A DNA stretch of 64,000 bases from Candidatus Binataceae bacterium (GTDB lineage: Bacteria; Desulfobacterota; Binatia; Binatales; Binataceae). The position numbers and the translations under genes are program-made. Where the stretch lies: the NCBI GenBank assembly GCA_035508495.1, contig DATJMX010000002.1, forward strand, positions 27,487 through 91,486. The letters run 5' to 3'. The stretch's first letter is position 1. Every line of letters starts with the position of its first letter. Shown here piece by piece: positions 54,739-63,614 of the stretch. The notes below the pieces were generated by a model that saw nothing but the letters and a program-made list of their open reading frames with translations, ran no database searches and was not told the DNA's origin.

Positions 54739-55674
54739 ATGGCGCAGACCACGCTGCTCGATCGACTCAAGGCCGCAGTTCGTCCTATCGCGCGGCACCG
54801 CTTCCTGATCGAGCGTGCCAAGTACCTCGGCGCGGATATTCTCGGCGCGCAGGCGGGTAACGATCGAATTGCGGCGATGATTGATCGGCCAGGCGTGGCG
54901 GGCAAAATCGGCGCCACGGAAATGAAGCTCGCGCGCGTCTACCTGCGGCGCCGCGATCATAACGGCCAGTGTGACAATTTCGGTCACTACGCGTGGTGGG
55001 CGCACGTCTCGTCGGGGATCTATCCGCCCGATGCGCCGACGCTCTCGCGCTTCTGCCGCGAGTATCTCAACACTCTTGGCGGCATCGACTTGCTCGCCGT
55101 GTGGTACAACTTCGGCGAAGCGGCCCTGCGCCGCCGCTTTGCACCTCGGGCGCTGATGTGCGAATTGACGGCGCTGGAACCCTACTATCATCAGCGTCCG
55201 TGGAGTGCGCGGCTGGCCGGCAAACGGGTGGTCGTGGTCAGTCCGTTCGAGAAATCGATTCAGTCCCAGTACCGGCGTCGACGCGAAGTGTGGGCCGCCA
55301 AGCCCGATGTGCTGCCGGAGTTCGATCTGCGCGTCGTGCGATGCCCACAGCTCGCGGGGCTTATCGATCGACCCGAGTACCCGGACTGGTTCGAAGCGCT
55401 GGACGCGCTGAAACAACAAATGGCGCTCGTGCCGTTCGATGTTGCGCTCATCGGCGCGGGTGCGTGGTCGATTCCGCTCGCGATGCACGCCAGGTCGCTG
55501 GGCGCTTTTGCGATTCATCTTGGCGGCGCGACGCAGTTGATGTTTGGGATCCTGGGCGCGCGCTGGGAATCAAATGGCTTCATCAATGCGGTGCGCAACG
55601 ATTCGTGGACTCGGCCATCAGCCGAGGAGCGGCCGCCGAAGTATCTGCTACAGGAAAACGGCTCGTATTGGTGA
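54739..55674 (+). CDS. GT-D-fold glycosyltransferase domain protein
   Basis: 311 residues; the only plus-strand gene between 43 and 64 kb. The C-terminal third contains FDVALIGAGAWSIPLAMHARSLGAFAIHLGGATQLMFGI, which matches the GT-D fold group (DUF1792-related) in which this glycine-rich segment binds the sugar nucleotide. The N-terminal half (about 1-120) includes GKIGATEMKLARVYLRRRDHN, similar to the polysaccharide-associated members of this family. It converges on the GT4 gene at 55687 and diverges from the CgeB-type gene at 53577-54662. Predicted sugar transfer in the same polysaccharide pathway. Confidence 0.78.
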   Translation: MAQTTLLDRLKAAVRPIARHRFLIERAKYLGADILGAQAGNDRIAAMIDRPGVAGKIGATEMKLARVYLRRRDHNGQCDNFGHYAWWAHVSSGIYPPDAPTLSRFCREYLNTLGGIDLLAVWYNFGEAALRRRFAPRALMCELTALEPYYHQRPWSARLAGKRVVVVSPFEKSIQSQYRRRREVWAAKPDVLPEFDLRVVRCPQLAGLIDRPEYPDWFEALDALKQQMALVPFDVALIGAGAWSIPLAMHARSLGAFAIHLGGATQLMFGILGARWESNGFINAVRNDSWTRPSAEERPPKYLLQENGSYW

Positions 55675-55686
55675 CGCATCCGCCGC

Positions 55687-56919
55687 TCACGCGCGGCCGT
55701 TGAGGTTTGTAAGCTCCGCTATGCGGGCGCGCACGGGCTCGAAGAGTAACTCATAGTTGAGCCGATTCTCGTGAGCGGCGCGCGCCGCGCGGCTCATCGT
55801 CACATAGCGGTCGCGATCGGCAAGAATCGAATTAATTCCGGCGGCAATCGAACGAGGATCATCGATATCAACGAACGCAATCCATTCTTCGCCATCCAGG
55901 AATTCCCGATAACTCCGTCGATCGGGCACGATAACGGGCAGTCCGGCTGCGCCGTACTCAAATAACTTCGTCGAAGCGGAGCCGGAGAATTCCCAGTTCT
56001 TGGAAACCGGCTTGTAAAGAAGCAGACCGACCGCGGCGTCGCGCAAGAGCCGCATCCGTGTAGCATCATCGACTCTGCCGTGGATTCGAATCCGCTCGGC
56101 CGGATCGTTGGTGGCTACGCGCTTTTCCAGGCTCGCGCGAAACTCCGGCGACGAGCGGCCCGCCAGGTCGAGAGGGACTCCGGCGGTCGCGCAGGCATCG
56201 ATAGCTTCGAGTTGACCGTTTTCCGATCCCATCGACGACAGGTAGAAAACGCGGCGGGCCGTCCAGCGTTGCGCGGCGAGATCGCACCAGTCGCTGTCGG
56301 GCTGGAAGAAATCGCGCGGCGCGCCGTTGGGCACGATGATCGCCGCGCGCCTGTCGCCAGCCGCGTGCAGCCAGTAGGCCGCCCGGTTCTTCTCAGGAAA
56401 CACGACTACCGCCGCATCACTGGTGCGCCTGAGTGCGTATTTGATGAGCCAGGTTTGAAGCGAACGCAAGGGAAGTTTCTCAAGCGCAGGCGCATCATGA
56501 CACTGGAAAATCACCGGGCCTTTGCTGCGGATCATCATGACCGCGGCCAGCGCGATCGGATCGTAGGCGTAAAAAATCGCGGGCGCGAGGCGCGATGACG
56601 CGCGGCGCAGCTCTCCCAGGTAGCGCAGGAACTCTCGCGCCTTGCTGAGGGGACTCGCAGTTTCGAGCTGGCGCATCGGCACCGGCGGTCCGATTCGCTC
56701 AACCTCAATACCCGCAGGCCAATCCAGATACGATTCGTCTGAATTACGCGACACGATCGTGAGGCTGAACTGGTGCGCGAGTATATGCGCCGCCGCGACC
56801 GTCGGGACGTAGACGTCGGCGTTTGCGTAAACCGCCATCAGCAGCGCGGGCTTCGCCGATCGGACAGCAGCGACGGAGCTTGCGATTCCTTCAGCCTGGG
56901 ATGGCAACGACGTGGCCAT
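55687..56919 (-). CDS. GT4-family glycosyltransferase
   Basis: 410 residues from ATG 56919 (a TTG at 56925 is possible). GT-B fold: LLMAVYANADVYVPTVAAAHILAHQF at the start, HDAPALEKLPLRSLQTWLIKYALRRTSDAAVVVFPEKNRA, and the donor loop GSASTKLFEYGAAGLPVIVPDRRSYREF. Its first 29 bases overlap the end of the FkbM-type gene, so the two are translationally coupled. Donor and acceptor sugars are unknown. Confidence 0.9.
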   Translation of the reverse strand: MATSLPSQAEGIASSVAAVRSAKPALLMAVYANADVYVPTVAAAHILAHQFSLTIVSRNSDESYLDWPAGIEVERIGPPVPMRQLETASPLSKAREFLRYLGELRRASSRLAPAIFYAYDPIALAAVMMIRSKGPVIFQCHDAPALEKLPLRSLQTWLIKYALRRTSDAAVVVFPEKNRAAYWLHAAGDRRAAIIVPNGAPRDFFQPDSDWCDLAAQRWTARRVFYLSSMGSENGQLEAIDACATAGVPLDLAGRSSPEFRASLEKRVATNDPAERIRIHGRVDDATRMRLLRDAAVGLLLYKPVSKNWEFSGSASTKLFEYGAAGLPVIVPDRRSYREFLDGEEWIAFVDIDDPRSIAAGINSILADRDRYVTMSRAARAAHENRLNYELLFEPVRARIAELTNLNGRA

Positions 56920-57712
56920 AGTCAACGATCCGCGTGACAGCGATTCCAGCTACGGTTTCGACGCCGTAACCGCATTCGCGCAGGCGTCCGAGGAGGGAAT
57001 CACTGCTGGTGCCCACGGCTTCCCATGCGAATGGATGCACTTCGATGAGAATCAGCCGCGGGCGGCGACGTTTATCCGCCAGCAGCGACAATCCACCGCG
57101 CAGAACGAGTTCTTCGAAGCCCTCGACATCGATCTTCAGCAGGTCGATTTTTGCGTCGGGGAAATAGCTGTCGAGCGTAACCATCGGAACCTCGAGCGCG
57201 GATTGCGATGCTTCATCGCCGCGAAGCACATGGCTTTCGCATCCAAAGTTGGCGGCAAACCGCACGCTGGCGCAGCGATCTCCGACGGCGGCGCGGACGA
57301 CGGTGATCCGATCCTGCCAGCCGTTCACCGCGATGTTCGCTTCGAGCGTCTGCGCATTGTCGGGCTCTGGTTCGAACGCCACGACGTGACCGCCGGCAGC
57401 GGCGCGGCGCGCGAAGGCCAGCGAGTAGAGACCAATATGGGCGCCAACTTCCGCGATTCGGTCGCCCGGCCGCACTTCGCGCATCACGCGATTCCAAACC
57501 TGCGGTTCGTAGTTCTCGTCGACGAACCCGCGTGAGAGAGGGCTCAGGCGAATTCGATCGACGCCGTTGATCGTGCGCTCAAGGCCCTTGTGCGACCCCA
57601 ACCTCCGAAGCATTCGATCGTAAGCGGGCCGGACGCGGCGCCACAACCATTCCGCATTGTCGAGGCCCGGCGTATGACGGACCGAGATCGCGATTTTTTC
57701 CAGGCGGTTCAT
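56891..57712 (-). CDS. FkbM-family methyltransferase
   Basis: 273 residues. SAM-binding motif I reads GDRIAEVGAHIGLYSLAFARRA, motif II VVAFEPEPDNAQTLEANI, and the FkbM-specific VPMVTLDSYFPDAKIDLLKIDVEGFEELVLRGG is complete. FkbM-family enzymes O-methylate sugars or polyketides; in a polysaccharide locus a sugar hydroxyl is the likely acceptor. It follows the GT4 gene at 57726 by 13 bases and overlaps the next GT4 gene. Confidence 0.92.
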   Translation of the reverse strand: MNRLEKIAISVRHTPGLDNAEWLWRRVRPAYDRMLRRLGSHKGLERTINGVDRIRLSPLSRGFVDENYEPQVWNRVMREVRPGDRIAEVGAHIGLYSLAFARRAAAGGHVVAFEPEPDNAQTLEANIAVNGWQDRITVVRAAVGDRCASVRFAANFGCESHVLRGDEASQSALEVPMVTLDSYFPDAKIDLLKIDVEGFEELVLRGGLSLLADKRRRPRLILIEVHPFAWEAVGTSSDSLLGRLRECGYGVETVAGIAVTRIVDYGHVVAIPG

Positions 57713-57725
57713 GAAGTCGCGCGGC

Positions 57726-58946
57726 CTACGCCGCGGCGCGGCGCGCGTTGTTGGTCAACGTGTCCATCGCAGCGAAGAGGCCATCGGCGTCGGCCTCGAA
57801 ATCGAATTGCGCGACGCGCTCGAGCGAGGCGCGGCCCATCTGCTCCGCGCGCTCGCGATTTTCGATCACCTTTGAGATTCGATCGGCCAGCGCGGCGATA
57901 TCGCCGCAGGGGTAAACGAACCCGTTGACGCCGTTGGCGACCAGATCGGGCGCGGCGCCGACGTGATCGCTCACAACCAGCGGGCAGGCGGCGTTCATCG
58001 CCTCGTTGAGGACGAGCCCCCAGGGCTCGCGCTCCGAAGGCAGCACGAAGAGGTCGGCAAGATCGAACAGCGCGGGCAGTTCGGTCTGATTGCGGAAGCC
58101 GAGCAAGCGCACCGACTCGCCCGGCAGCTCTGCAGCGCGAGTCTCGAGCGCGGCGCGCTCTTCACCGTCGCCGACGAAGAGCAGATATGGATGCGGACCG
58201 TCGCCCTGGCCGCGCAGGAGACGCGCGTGAGCCGCGAGCAAGTCCATCGGACGTTTATGCGCCTGGAGCTTCGACGCGTAGAGGACTACGGGTCGTTCCG
58301 GCGCGAGGCCGAGCGCGGCGCGGAACTCCTCGCGCACGCGATGGGCGTGCTCGGCACGCTCGCGAAAAAAGGCGTTGTCCACGGCATAGGGCATCATGAA
58401 GATTCGCTCGGGCGCGACACCGTAACGCAGGTAGTATTCGCGGTTGAGCGTGCCGATCGCGAGGAAGCCGTCGAACTGCTGGAAGAGGCGCGGAATCATC
58501 GCGCGCTTGAGCCATAGCTTCGTCGGATTACGTGGATCGTCGCCCAGTTGCGAATCGCCGCGCAGCAGCAGGCGCATCCCACTCATTCGCGCGGCCGCGA
58601 TCGCGGCGAGCAGCCCGCGATGACCATAACCGTGCACCCAGAGTGCATCGTAAGCGCCTTCGCGCAGGCGCCGCGCGAGGCCGTAGCTGAAGGGCCGCCA
58701 GAAAGTGAGGACATCGCGCGCGCCGACACTGGGCAGGAACTCGTAGCGGTAGCCGTCGAGCAGCGGGACATCCCATTTGACGCGAACCCCGAACCCGGCA
58801 TCGTTGGCGCCGCTCACCGAATGGTCGCTGAAGAAGAACACCTGCAAATCGATCGCGGGATCGGCGGCGAGCCGGCGAAAGAGCGGGACCTGGTACTGAA
58901 TCGGATGCGTGGAGAGGACCGCGATCTTGTAGCGGCGATCGATCAT
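57726..58946 (-). CDS. GT4-family glycosyltransferase
   Basis: 406 residues from ATG 58946, whose ATGA overlaps the stop of the upstream heptosyltransferase-like gene. GT-B fold: YKIAVLSTHPIQYQVPLFRRLA at the N-terminus, a typical opening of this subgroup; PVVLYASKLQAHKRPMDLLAAH begins the donor-binding half and FVLPSEREPWGLVLNEAMNAACPLVVSDHVG is the Glu-x7-Glu donor loop. Donor unknown. Translational coupling upstream and a 13-base gap to the FkbM-type gene downstream mark it as an internal operon gene. Confidence 0.93.
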   Translation of the reverse strand: MIDRRYKIAVLSTHPIQYQVPLFRRLAADPAIDLQVFFFSDHSVSGANDAGFGVRVKWDVPLLDGYRYEFLPSVGARDVLTFWRPFSYGLARRLREGAYDALWVHGYGHRGLLAAIAAARMSGMRLLLRGDSQLGDDPRNPTKLWLKRAMIPRLFQQFDGFLAIGTLNREYYLRYGVAPERIFMMPYAVDNAFFRERAEHAHRVREEFRAALGLAPERPVVLYASKLQAHKRPMDLLAAHARLLRGQGDGPHPYLLFVGDGEERAALETRAAELPGESVRLLGFRNQTELPALFDLADLFVLPSEREPWGLVLNEAMNAACPLVVSDHVGAAPDLVANGVNGFVYPCGDIAALADRISKVIENRERAEQMGRASLERVAQFDFEADADGLFAAMDTLTNNARRAAA

Positions 58947-60061
58947 CTGGAGCGCCCGATGGACGCAGCTTGGCGGGTGAATGAGCGGGCGAGGATTTGA
59001 TCGACGGCTTCGACGACCTCGCGCACTTCGATCAGGTTGATGCACAGATTGTCGCGCGGGCAGGTGTCGAGCAGACAGGTGTGGCAATCGACCTGCTTGC
59101 GGAGCACAACGTGCTGCGCGCCATGCGGCCACCATTTGCCGCGAAAATCGCGGCACGAAAAAAGCGCCACACACGGCGTACCGACAGCGGCAGCCAGGTG
59201 CTGCACGCCCGAGTCGTTGCAAACGAGAAGCGCCGCTCGGCTGAGCAACTCGCATGACTCGCGGACCGAGGTGCGGCCCGCGAGGTTGAAAGCAGCAGTG
59301 CCGATCGCGTCCGCGATATCCTCGCAAAGCGAAGAGTCCGGTTGACCGCCCAGGATTGCGACGCCGAGACCGCGCGCGGTTAGCGCACGGCCGACTTCGG
59401 CAAAACGCTCAGCGGGCCATTTGTTCGGCGAGGCCTTTGCCCCCGGTGCGAGCGCCGCGAGCGGCCGCGATGCGCTCGCTGCGTCGTTGAGAATCCTGGT
59501 GATGGCGTCGCCTTCGACGCTCGATAGCGCCAGCGGGAACCGAGGCGCGCCCGCGGCGAATCCTTGCTCGCGCAGCAGGGCCAGCAGGCGATCGACTTCG
59601 CCGGGAAACTCGAGTTCCGCGGATTGAGCCTGCTTGAAAAGACGCAACCCCGCGTAGCGCCAGCCGCATCCGAAGGCGGCTCCGGCGGCGCGCGCCGCGA
59701 TCATATTGCGGAGCAAGGTGGGGAAGTTGGCCGCGACTACGGGCAGTTCGATCCAGAGATCGAAGCGCCGCGCGCGCATCTCGCCCATGAATCTGAGTTT
59801 GCCGTGAAGATCCGCAAGCTCGCTCGGGTAATAGACTATGATTTCATCAACTAGCCCCGCATTTGCCAGCAGCTCGCGAGCGCCCGGCATCCCGGGCGAG
59901 CCCGGCGACGTGACCATCGTGAGACGAGCGCGCGGGAACGCCCGCCGGATGACATCGAGTGCGGGTATAGCACACGCCGTGTCACCGATATTGCCGATGC
60001 GGTAGATACAGACGCGTTCGGGCGCCTCGGGAAGCAGCGCGGGCCAGACGCACTTGCGCAT
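58943..60061 (-). CDS. GT9-family glycosyltransferase (ADP-heptose:LPS heptosyltransferase-like)
   Basis: 372 residues from ATG 60061 (RKCVWPALLPEAP); a TTG at 60133 could add 24 residues, and anything longer runs into sequence antisense-like to the wzz gene. Family features: RVCIYRIGNIGDTACAIPALDVIRRAFP at the N-terminal strand, ALAPGAKASPNKWPAERFAEVGRAL in the donor half, and CNDSGVQHLAAAVGTPCVALF, the GT9 signature. Near the C-terminus a cysteine-rich stretch (VDCHTCLLDTCPRDNLCINLI) is as in WaaF/RfaF-like proteins. It transfers a heptose or similar sugar; in this locus the acceptor is likely the polysaccharide lipid intermediate. Confidence 0.88.
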   Translation of the reverse strand: MRKCVWPALLPEAPERVCIYRIGNIGDTACAIPALDVIRRAFPRARLTMVTSPGSPGMPGARELLANAGLVDEIIVYYPSELADLHGKLRFMGEMRARRFDLWIELPVVAANFPTLLRNMIAARAAGAAFGCGWRYAGLRLFKQAQSAELEFPGEVDRLLALLREQGFAAGAPRFPLALSSVEGDAITRILNDAASASRPLAALAPGAKASPNKWPAERFAEVGRALTARGLGVAILGGQPDSSLCEDIADAIGTAAFNLAGRTSVRESCELLSRAALLVCNDSGVQHLAAAVGTPCVALFSCRDFRGKWWPHGAQHVVLRKQVDCHTCLLDTCPRDNLCINLIEVREVVEAVDQILARSFTRQAASIGRSR

Positions 60062-60195
60062 CGCACGCAGGAAGGAGTTGGCGCTTCCGGCGAGCGCATT
60101 GGCGATTTGCGCCTTCTGACGTGATCCGAACAATGCTGGGGATGCGAAGAAGACGACGCAGTGATTCAGATCGCAGTGCGCCGTCCAGGCGGCGC

Positions 60196-61236
60196 TCAGG
60201 TCCGCGGTCTCAGCGTGCGCACAGAGCGCGCAGAACTCTCGGCAACCTCGCCGCTCTGCGGCTCGGATGGCTGCGGCTGCGGGACGGGCTCGGCTTGCTG
60301 GATATCCGCGAGGCGCGTGCGCGCGCGCTTGACGAAATCCGATGCGATAAACCATCCGCACAGGAGCGTGAAGGTGAGCGCTGACGCGACGACCGCGTTT
60401 TTGCGGGCACTCGGCGCATAATAGTTGTCGGGCACGACCGGAGGCTCTATCACCTTGAAGGCGAAGTCGGCCTGCACTTGAGCGACTTTCTCGCGCTGCA
60501 CCTGCCGCGCCATCAACTCGTAGAGTTGCGTCTGCAGAAGGGCGTCGGAGGTCTTGCGGATTTCATCCTGAAGCGAAATCGCCGCGGCCGATGCGCTTTG
60601 CACTTCCTCGTTGCGGAGCTTGTCGCGCAGGTTGTCGAGGTAGTAGCCGAGAATTCGCTGAGCGTCGTCGGGATTGGGATCCTGGAAGTAAAGCTCGAGG
60701 TTGCCGCTGCGATAGTTGTACTCGGCAGAGAAGCGGCTCAGCAGCGCGCGATGCATTTGCCAGCGCGTGACGGTCGGTGCGTTCTTGCTGTTGGAATCGA
60801 CAATCTTGCGCTCGAGATGGTAGCGCTTGATGAGCTCAGTCGTGAAGGCGTAGCTGTTCATGATCGACAGGTAGCGCTCGGCGACGCTGGCGCTGTCGCC
60901 GCCGCTTGCGAGATTGAAGAGCGACATCAACCCGCCGCCCATACTGTCCATCATGTCGCCCGCACCCGACATCGAACCAAGCCCGCCCGACGACGAGATC
61001 GGTGCGATCACGGCCTGCGCGCGATAAAACTTGACCAGCACGAATTTAGTGACGAGTCCGTAACCGAGGCCGGCGGCGACGGTCGCGGCCACGATCAAGA
61101 GCCATCGCGACCACAGCAGCTGCACGTAGTACAGCAGGTGAAGCGCAGCAAACTGCGTGTCACTGAGCTGACCCGCGGCTTCGGGCGCTTCGTGGGCGAG
61201 ATACGATGTGTGACGGCTGTTGCCGTTCGAATCCAT
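60196..61236 (-). CDS. Wzz-type polysaccharide chain-length regulator
   Basis: 346 residues. Two membrane helices (about 43-65 and 288-308) flank a long, largely helical periplasmic region, the standard co-polymerase layout (PF02706). A Gly/Ser/Met-rich loop at about 80-110 (SSSGGLGSMSGAGDMMDSMGGG) is unusual. The second helix is preceded by IEPPVVPDNYYAPSARKN, which matches the Wzz Pro-rich motif. The C-terminal about 40 residues are soluble and Pro/Gln-rich, without a tyrosine-kinase domain or Tyr-rich tail. It controls polymer length together with the Wzy-like polymerase at 52060-53580. Confidence 0.9.
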   Translation of the reverse strand: MDSNGNSRHTSYLAHEAPEAAGQLSDTQFAALHLLYYVQLLWSRWLLIVAATVAAGLGYGLVTKFVLVKFYRAQAVIAPISSSGGLGSMSGAGDMMDSMGGGLMSLFNLASGGDSASVAERYLSIMNSYAFTTELIKRYHLERKIVDSNSKNAPTVTRWQMHRALLSRFSAEYNYRSGNLELYFQDPNPDDAQRILGYYLDNLRDKLRNEEVQSASAAAISLQDEIRKTSDALLQTQLYELMARQVQREKVAQVQADFAFKVIEPPVVPDNYYAPSARKNAVVASALTFTLLCGWFIASDFVKRARTRLADIQQAEPVPQPQPSEPQSGEVAESSARSVRTLRPRT

Positions 61237-61243
61237 CAGCGGA

Positions 61244-62929
61244 TTAATGCCACGTGAAGCTCGGCCATGAAGGCGTCAGGCCAAAAGACAACTGGACCAG
61301 AGCGCGCAGCGAGTCGTGAGTCGAGTAGTTGATGTCGCTCACGTATTCCAGGCCGGTGCGGGCCCGCACCTCGCCGAGGGTATCGGCAAAACGCGTCATC
61401 TCGATCGGCAGATGCAGGAAGTCGAAGGCGAAGCCCCAGCTGGTCTCGTTCTTGTTGGCGAAGCCGGCAATCTGCGACACCTGGGTGAAGGTGGGCGGCA
61501 CTCGATAGGTGTAGAAGAGGCTCAGATCGAGCTTGGCCGCGGTCGTGACCCAGCGCCCCGCATCGACGTTGAAGTTCCACGCGCCCGGGCCCAGCGCATT
61601 ACCCATCAACGCCTGGTCGTAGGTCCAATAGAGCGAATCGTTGTGCGTCGAATACTCACGATCGGTCAAGATCCACTCGATGCCGAACGTGGTGCGCGCA
61701 TCCTTGGTCACCTGGGGACAATAAATACCGGCGTCGTACGATGGACCCTTGAAGGGCGTCTTGAGCGGAAGCTTGTTGCCAAACGGCTGGAAATAGTCTT
61801 CGCCAAGAATCTCACCGTAGAACTGCGTGTAGCGCAGCTGTGGAACGTAGAACTTGGCATACATGCCGAAGCGCGAATTGGTGTTTGCGCCCTGAGGATT
61901 ACCGGTATCGAAGCCGGTGGCGCGACCGAGGAAGCCCATCGCGTTGTAATTGTTGTTGCCGCTGCCGCCGAACATGATGTCGTGGGTGATGCCCCAATCG
62001 AGCCACGGCAGAGTGCGGAATCCCACCGCCTGGCCGGCGATCCAGGGACTCGAGAAGGTCCGCTCCGTATCGAGCTGGCCGATGAAGACGTCGTAGTGCA
62101 CGAGCCCGAGGTAGCGGAAGAAAAACGGCAGATGCCCCGGATGTATATTGCGCACTCGGAGCGCCGGAAACGGCGCGGCATTAGTGCTCTGCGAGAGTCC
62201 ACCGATCGTCCCGACGCCGTCTGACATTTGTTCGCGCCCGAACGAGATCGCGGTATTGCCGAGACTCACGACCGCGGCGCCTATCAGCAACTGCGCGCGG
62301 CTCGCGTATGACGGCTCTCTGCCAATCGGCCCGGCGAGCGACCCCTCGCCATAGCCAGTGAGGAATCCGCCGAAGCCGCCCCATCCGTCCCAGAGCAGAG
62401 CTTCGTTACTGCCTGACGAAGTCGGAAGGTTATTGTCGTAGGGCAACAGCGGTGTGCCTTCGCGGAAGTTCAGACCGCCGCCGCTGACCCCTTCGATCTC
62501 GCGGCGCTGGCCTTGCGAATTGATGTAGGAGGCCGTGACGCGCTCGACCGGATGGATCATCGAAGGCAGATCGTCCTCTCGATCCTTCTCAACCCAGGCG
62601 ATCTCCTCAGGCAGTTGCGCACGCAGGGCGCTGATAATCGATTCGGCGAGCTCGTTGGGGGTCTGGCTTTCGGATTCGATCGACTGCGCTTCGAGTACCA
62701 GGCGCGCGGCTTCGACCCGGGAGATGGGCTTTATTTCGGAGACGTAGCTTTCGAGCAAGCCGATATTGTTGAGCGTGTCGAGCTCGTCGTAAATCGAATC
62801 GTCGAGCGGGAGATAGGCGGCATAGGTCGAGGCATACGCGGCGCGCGGTGCGCCAAGGGCCAGCAGGGACGCCAATAGCAACGACGCTGTGAGCAGCAAC
62901 GCGGAGCGCCGATGTCTAGTTGGCGTCAT
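61244..62929 (-). CDS. Wzi-like capsule assembly outer-membrane protein
   Basis: 561 residues; ATG 62929 after GGAGAATCGC, overlapping the transglycosylase gene by 14 bases. Signal peptide at residues 1-33 (LLLTASLLLASLLALGAP, then AYA). After about 100 residues with repeated helices (DTLNNIGLLESYVSEIKPISRVEAARLVLEAQ) comes a beta-rich barrel with alternating hydrophobic strands, ending in a terminal aromatic residue strand (SFTWH). This matches the Wzi/capsule assembly family (PF14052), whose E. coli member binds polysaccharide at the cell surface. The barrel would retain or anchor the product of this locus. Confidence 0.85.
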   Translation of the reverse strand: MTPTRHRRSALLLTASLLLASLLALGAPRAAYASTYAAYLPLDDSIYDELDTLNNIGLLESYVSEIKPISRVEAARLVLEAQSIESESQTPNELAESIISALRAQLPEEIAWVEKDREDDLPSMIHPVERVTASYINSQGQRREIEGVSGGGLNFREGTPLLPYDNNLPTSSGSNEALLWDGWGGFGGFLTGYGEGSLAGPIGREPSYASRAQLLIGAAVVSLGNTAISFGREQMSDGVGTIGGLSQSTNAAPFPALRVRNIHPGHLPFFFRYLGLVHYDVFIGQLDTERTFSSPWIAGQAVGFRTLPWLDWGITHDIMFGGSGNNNYNAMGFLGRATGFDTGNPQGANTNSRFGMYAKFYVPQLRYTQFYGEILGEDYFQPFGNKLPLKTPFKGPSYDAGIYCPQVTKDARTTFGIEWILTDREYSTHNDSLYWTYDQALMGNALGPGAWNFNVDAGRWVTTAAKLDLSLFYTYRVPPTFTQVSQIAGFANKNETSWGFAFDFLHLPIEMTRFADTLGEVRARTGLEYVSDINYSTHDSLRALVQLSFGLTPSWPSFTWH

Positions 62930-63602
62930 GCGATTCTCCTGCTGCAGGTCCGGCGATCTGCTGGCGTTCGAGCGCGGCCTCCCGCAGCCGCTTGATCTCC
63001 GCCAGCTTGGTCAGAGCGTCAGAGTTATGGGAAGCGGCGTTCTTCGCCGGCTGTTTCTGCTCCGGCGCCGGCACTACTCCCAGTTTCTCTCGCAGCTCAC
63101 TGTGGGTATCGCCAAACAGGTAGGCGATCAAGACCTTGCGTACGTAATCCTGGGTTTCCGGATAGGGCGGGATCCCGCCGTACTTCTGCACCGCACCCAC
63201 GCCGGCATTGTAGGCCGCGAGCACCTCGGTGAGAGTCAGCGGCGCATCCGCCCCGTGCTCGAGGCGCCATTGGCGCAGGTAGTTGATAAAGCGCGCGGCG
63301 CCGGCAGTATTACTCACCGGATCGAAGGAATCCATCACACCGAAGCGCTCGGCCGTCGCCGGCATCAGTTGCATCAAGCCTTCGGCGCCTTTGGGCGAGA
63401 CGGCGCCGGGATTGTTGGCCGATTCGACCCGGGCAATCGCGGCCAGAAGATCAGGATCAAGGCCGTAGAGAACGCCGGCGGCGCGGAACAGCCGCTCGGT
63501 ATCGACGTCGGCGTTGCGTGGAGCTCCAGCCTGCGCCGCCGCCACGCTTACGCAGAGCATAAGCCAAATCGTGGCGACCACGCTGATTCGCTGGGCCTTC
63601 AC
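62916..63602 (-). CDS. Lytic transglycosylase (SLT-type)
   Basis: 228 residues from GTG 63602, behind GAGGATTTAGCGGC. Signal peptide at residues 1-23. The SLT domain (about 40-150) has the catalytic Glu in AAIARVESANNPGAVSPKGAEGLMQLMPATAERFG and the AAYNAGVGAVQKYGGIPPYPETQDYV motif. It cleaves peptidoglycan by forming anhydro-muramyl ends. The C-terminal 60 residues are charged and helical (KLAEIKRLREAALERQQ). In polysaccharide loci such enzymes are thought to open the murein for the secretion machinery; that is inference here. Its end overlaps the Wzi gene start and its start is 12 bases from the Wza-like gene. Confidence 0.92.
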   Translation of the reverse strand: MKAQRISVVATIWLMLCVSVAAAQAGAPRNADVDTERLFRAAGVLYGLDPDLLAAIARVESANNPGAVSPKGAEGLMQLMPATAERFGVMDSFDPVSNTAGAARFINYLRQWRLEHGADAPLTLTEVLAAYNAGVGAVQKYGGIPPYPETQDYVRKVLIAYLFGDTHSELREKLGVVPAPEQKQPAKNAASHNSDALTKLAEIKRLREAALERQQIAGPAAGESHDAN

Positions 63603-63614
63603 GCCGCTAAATCC

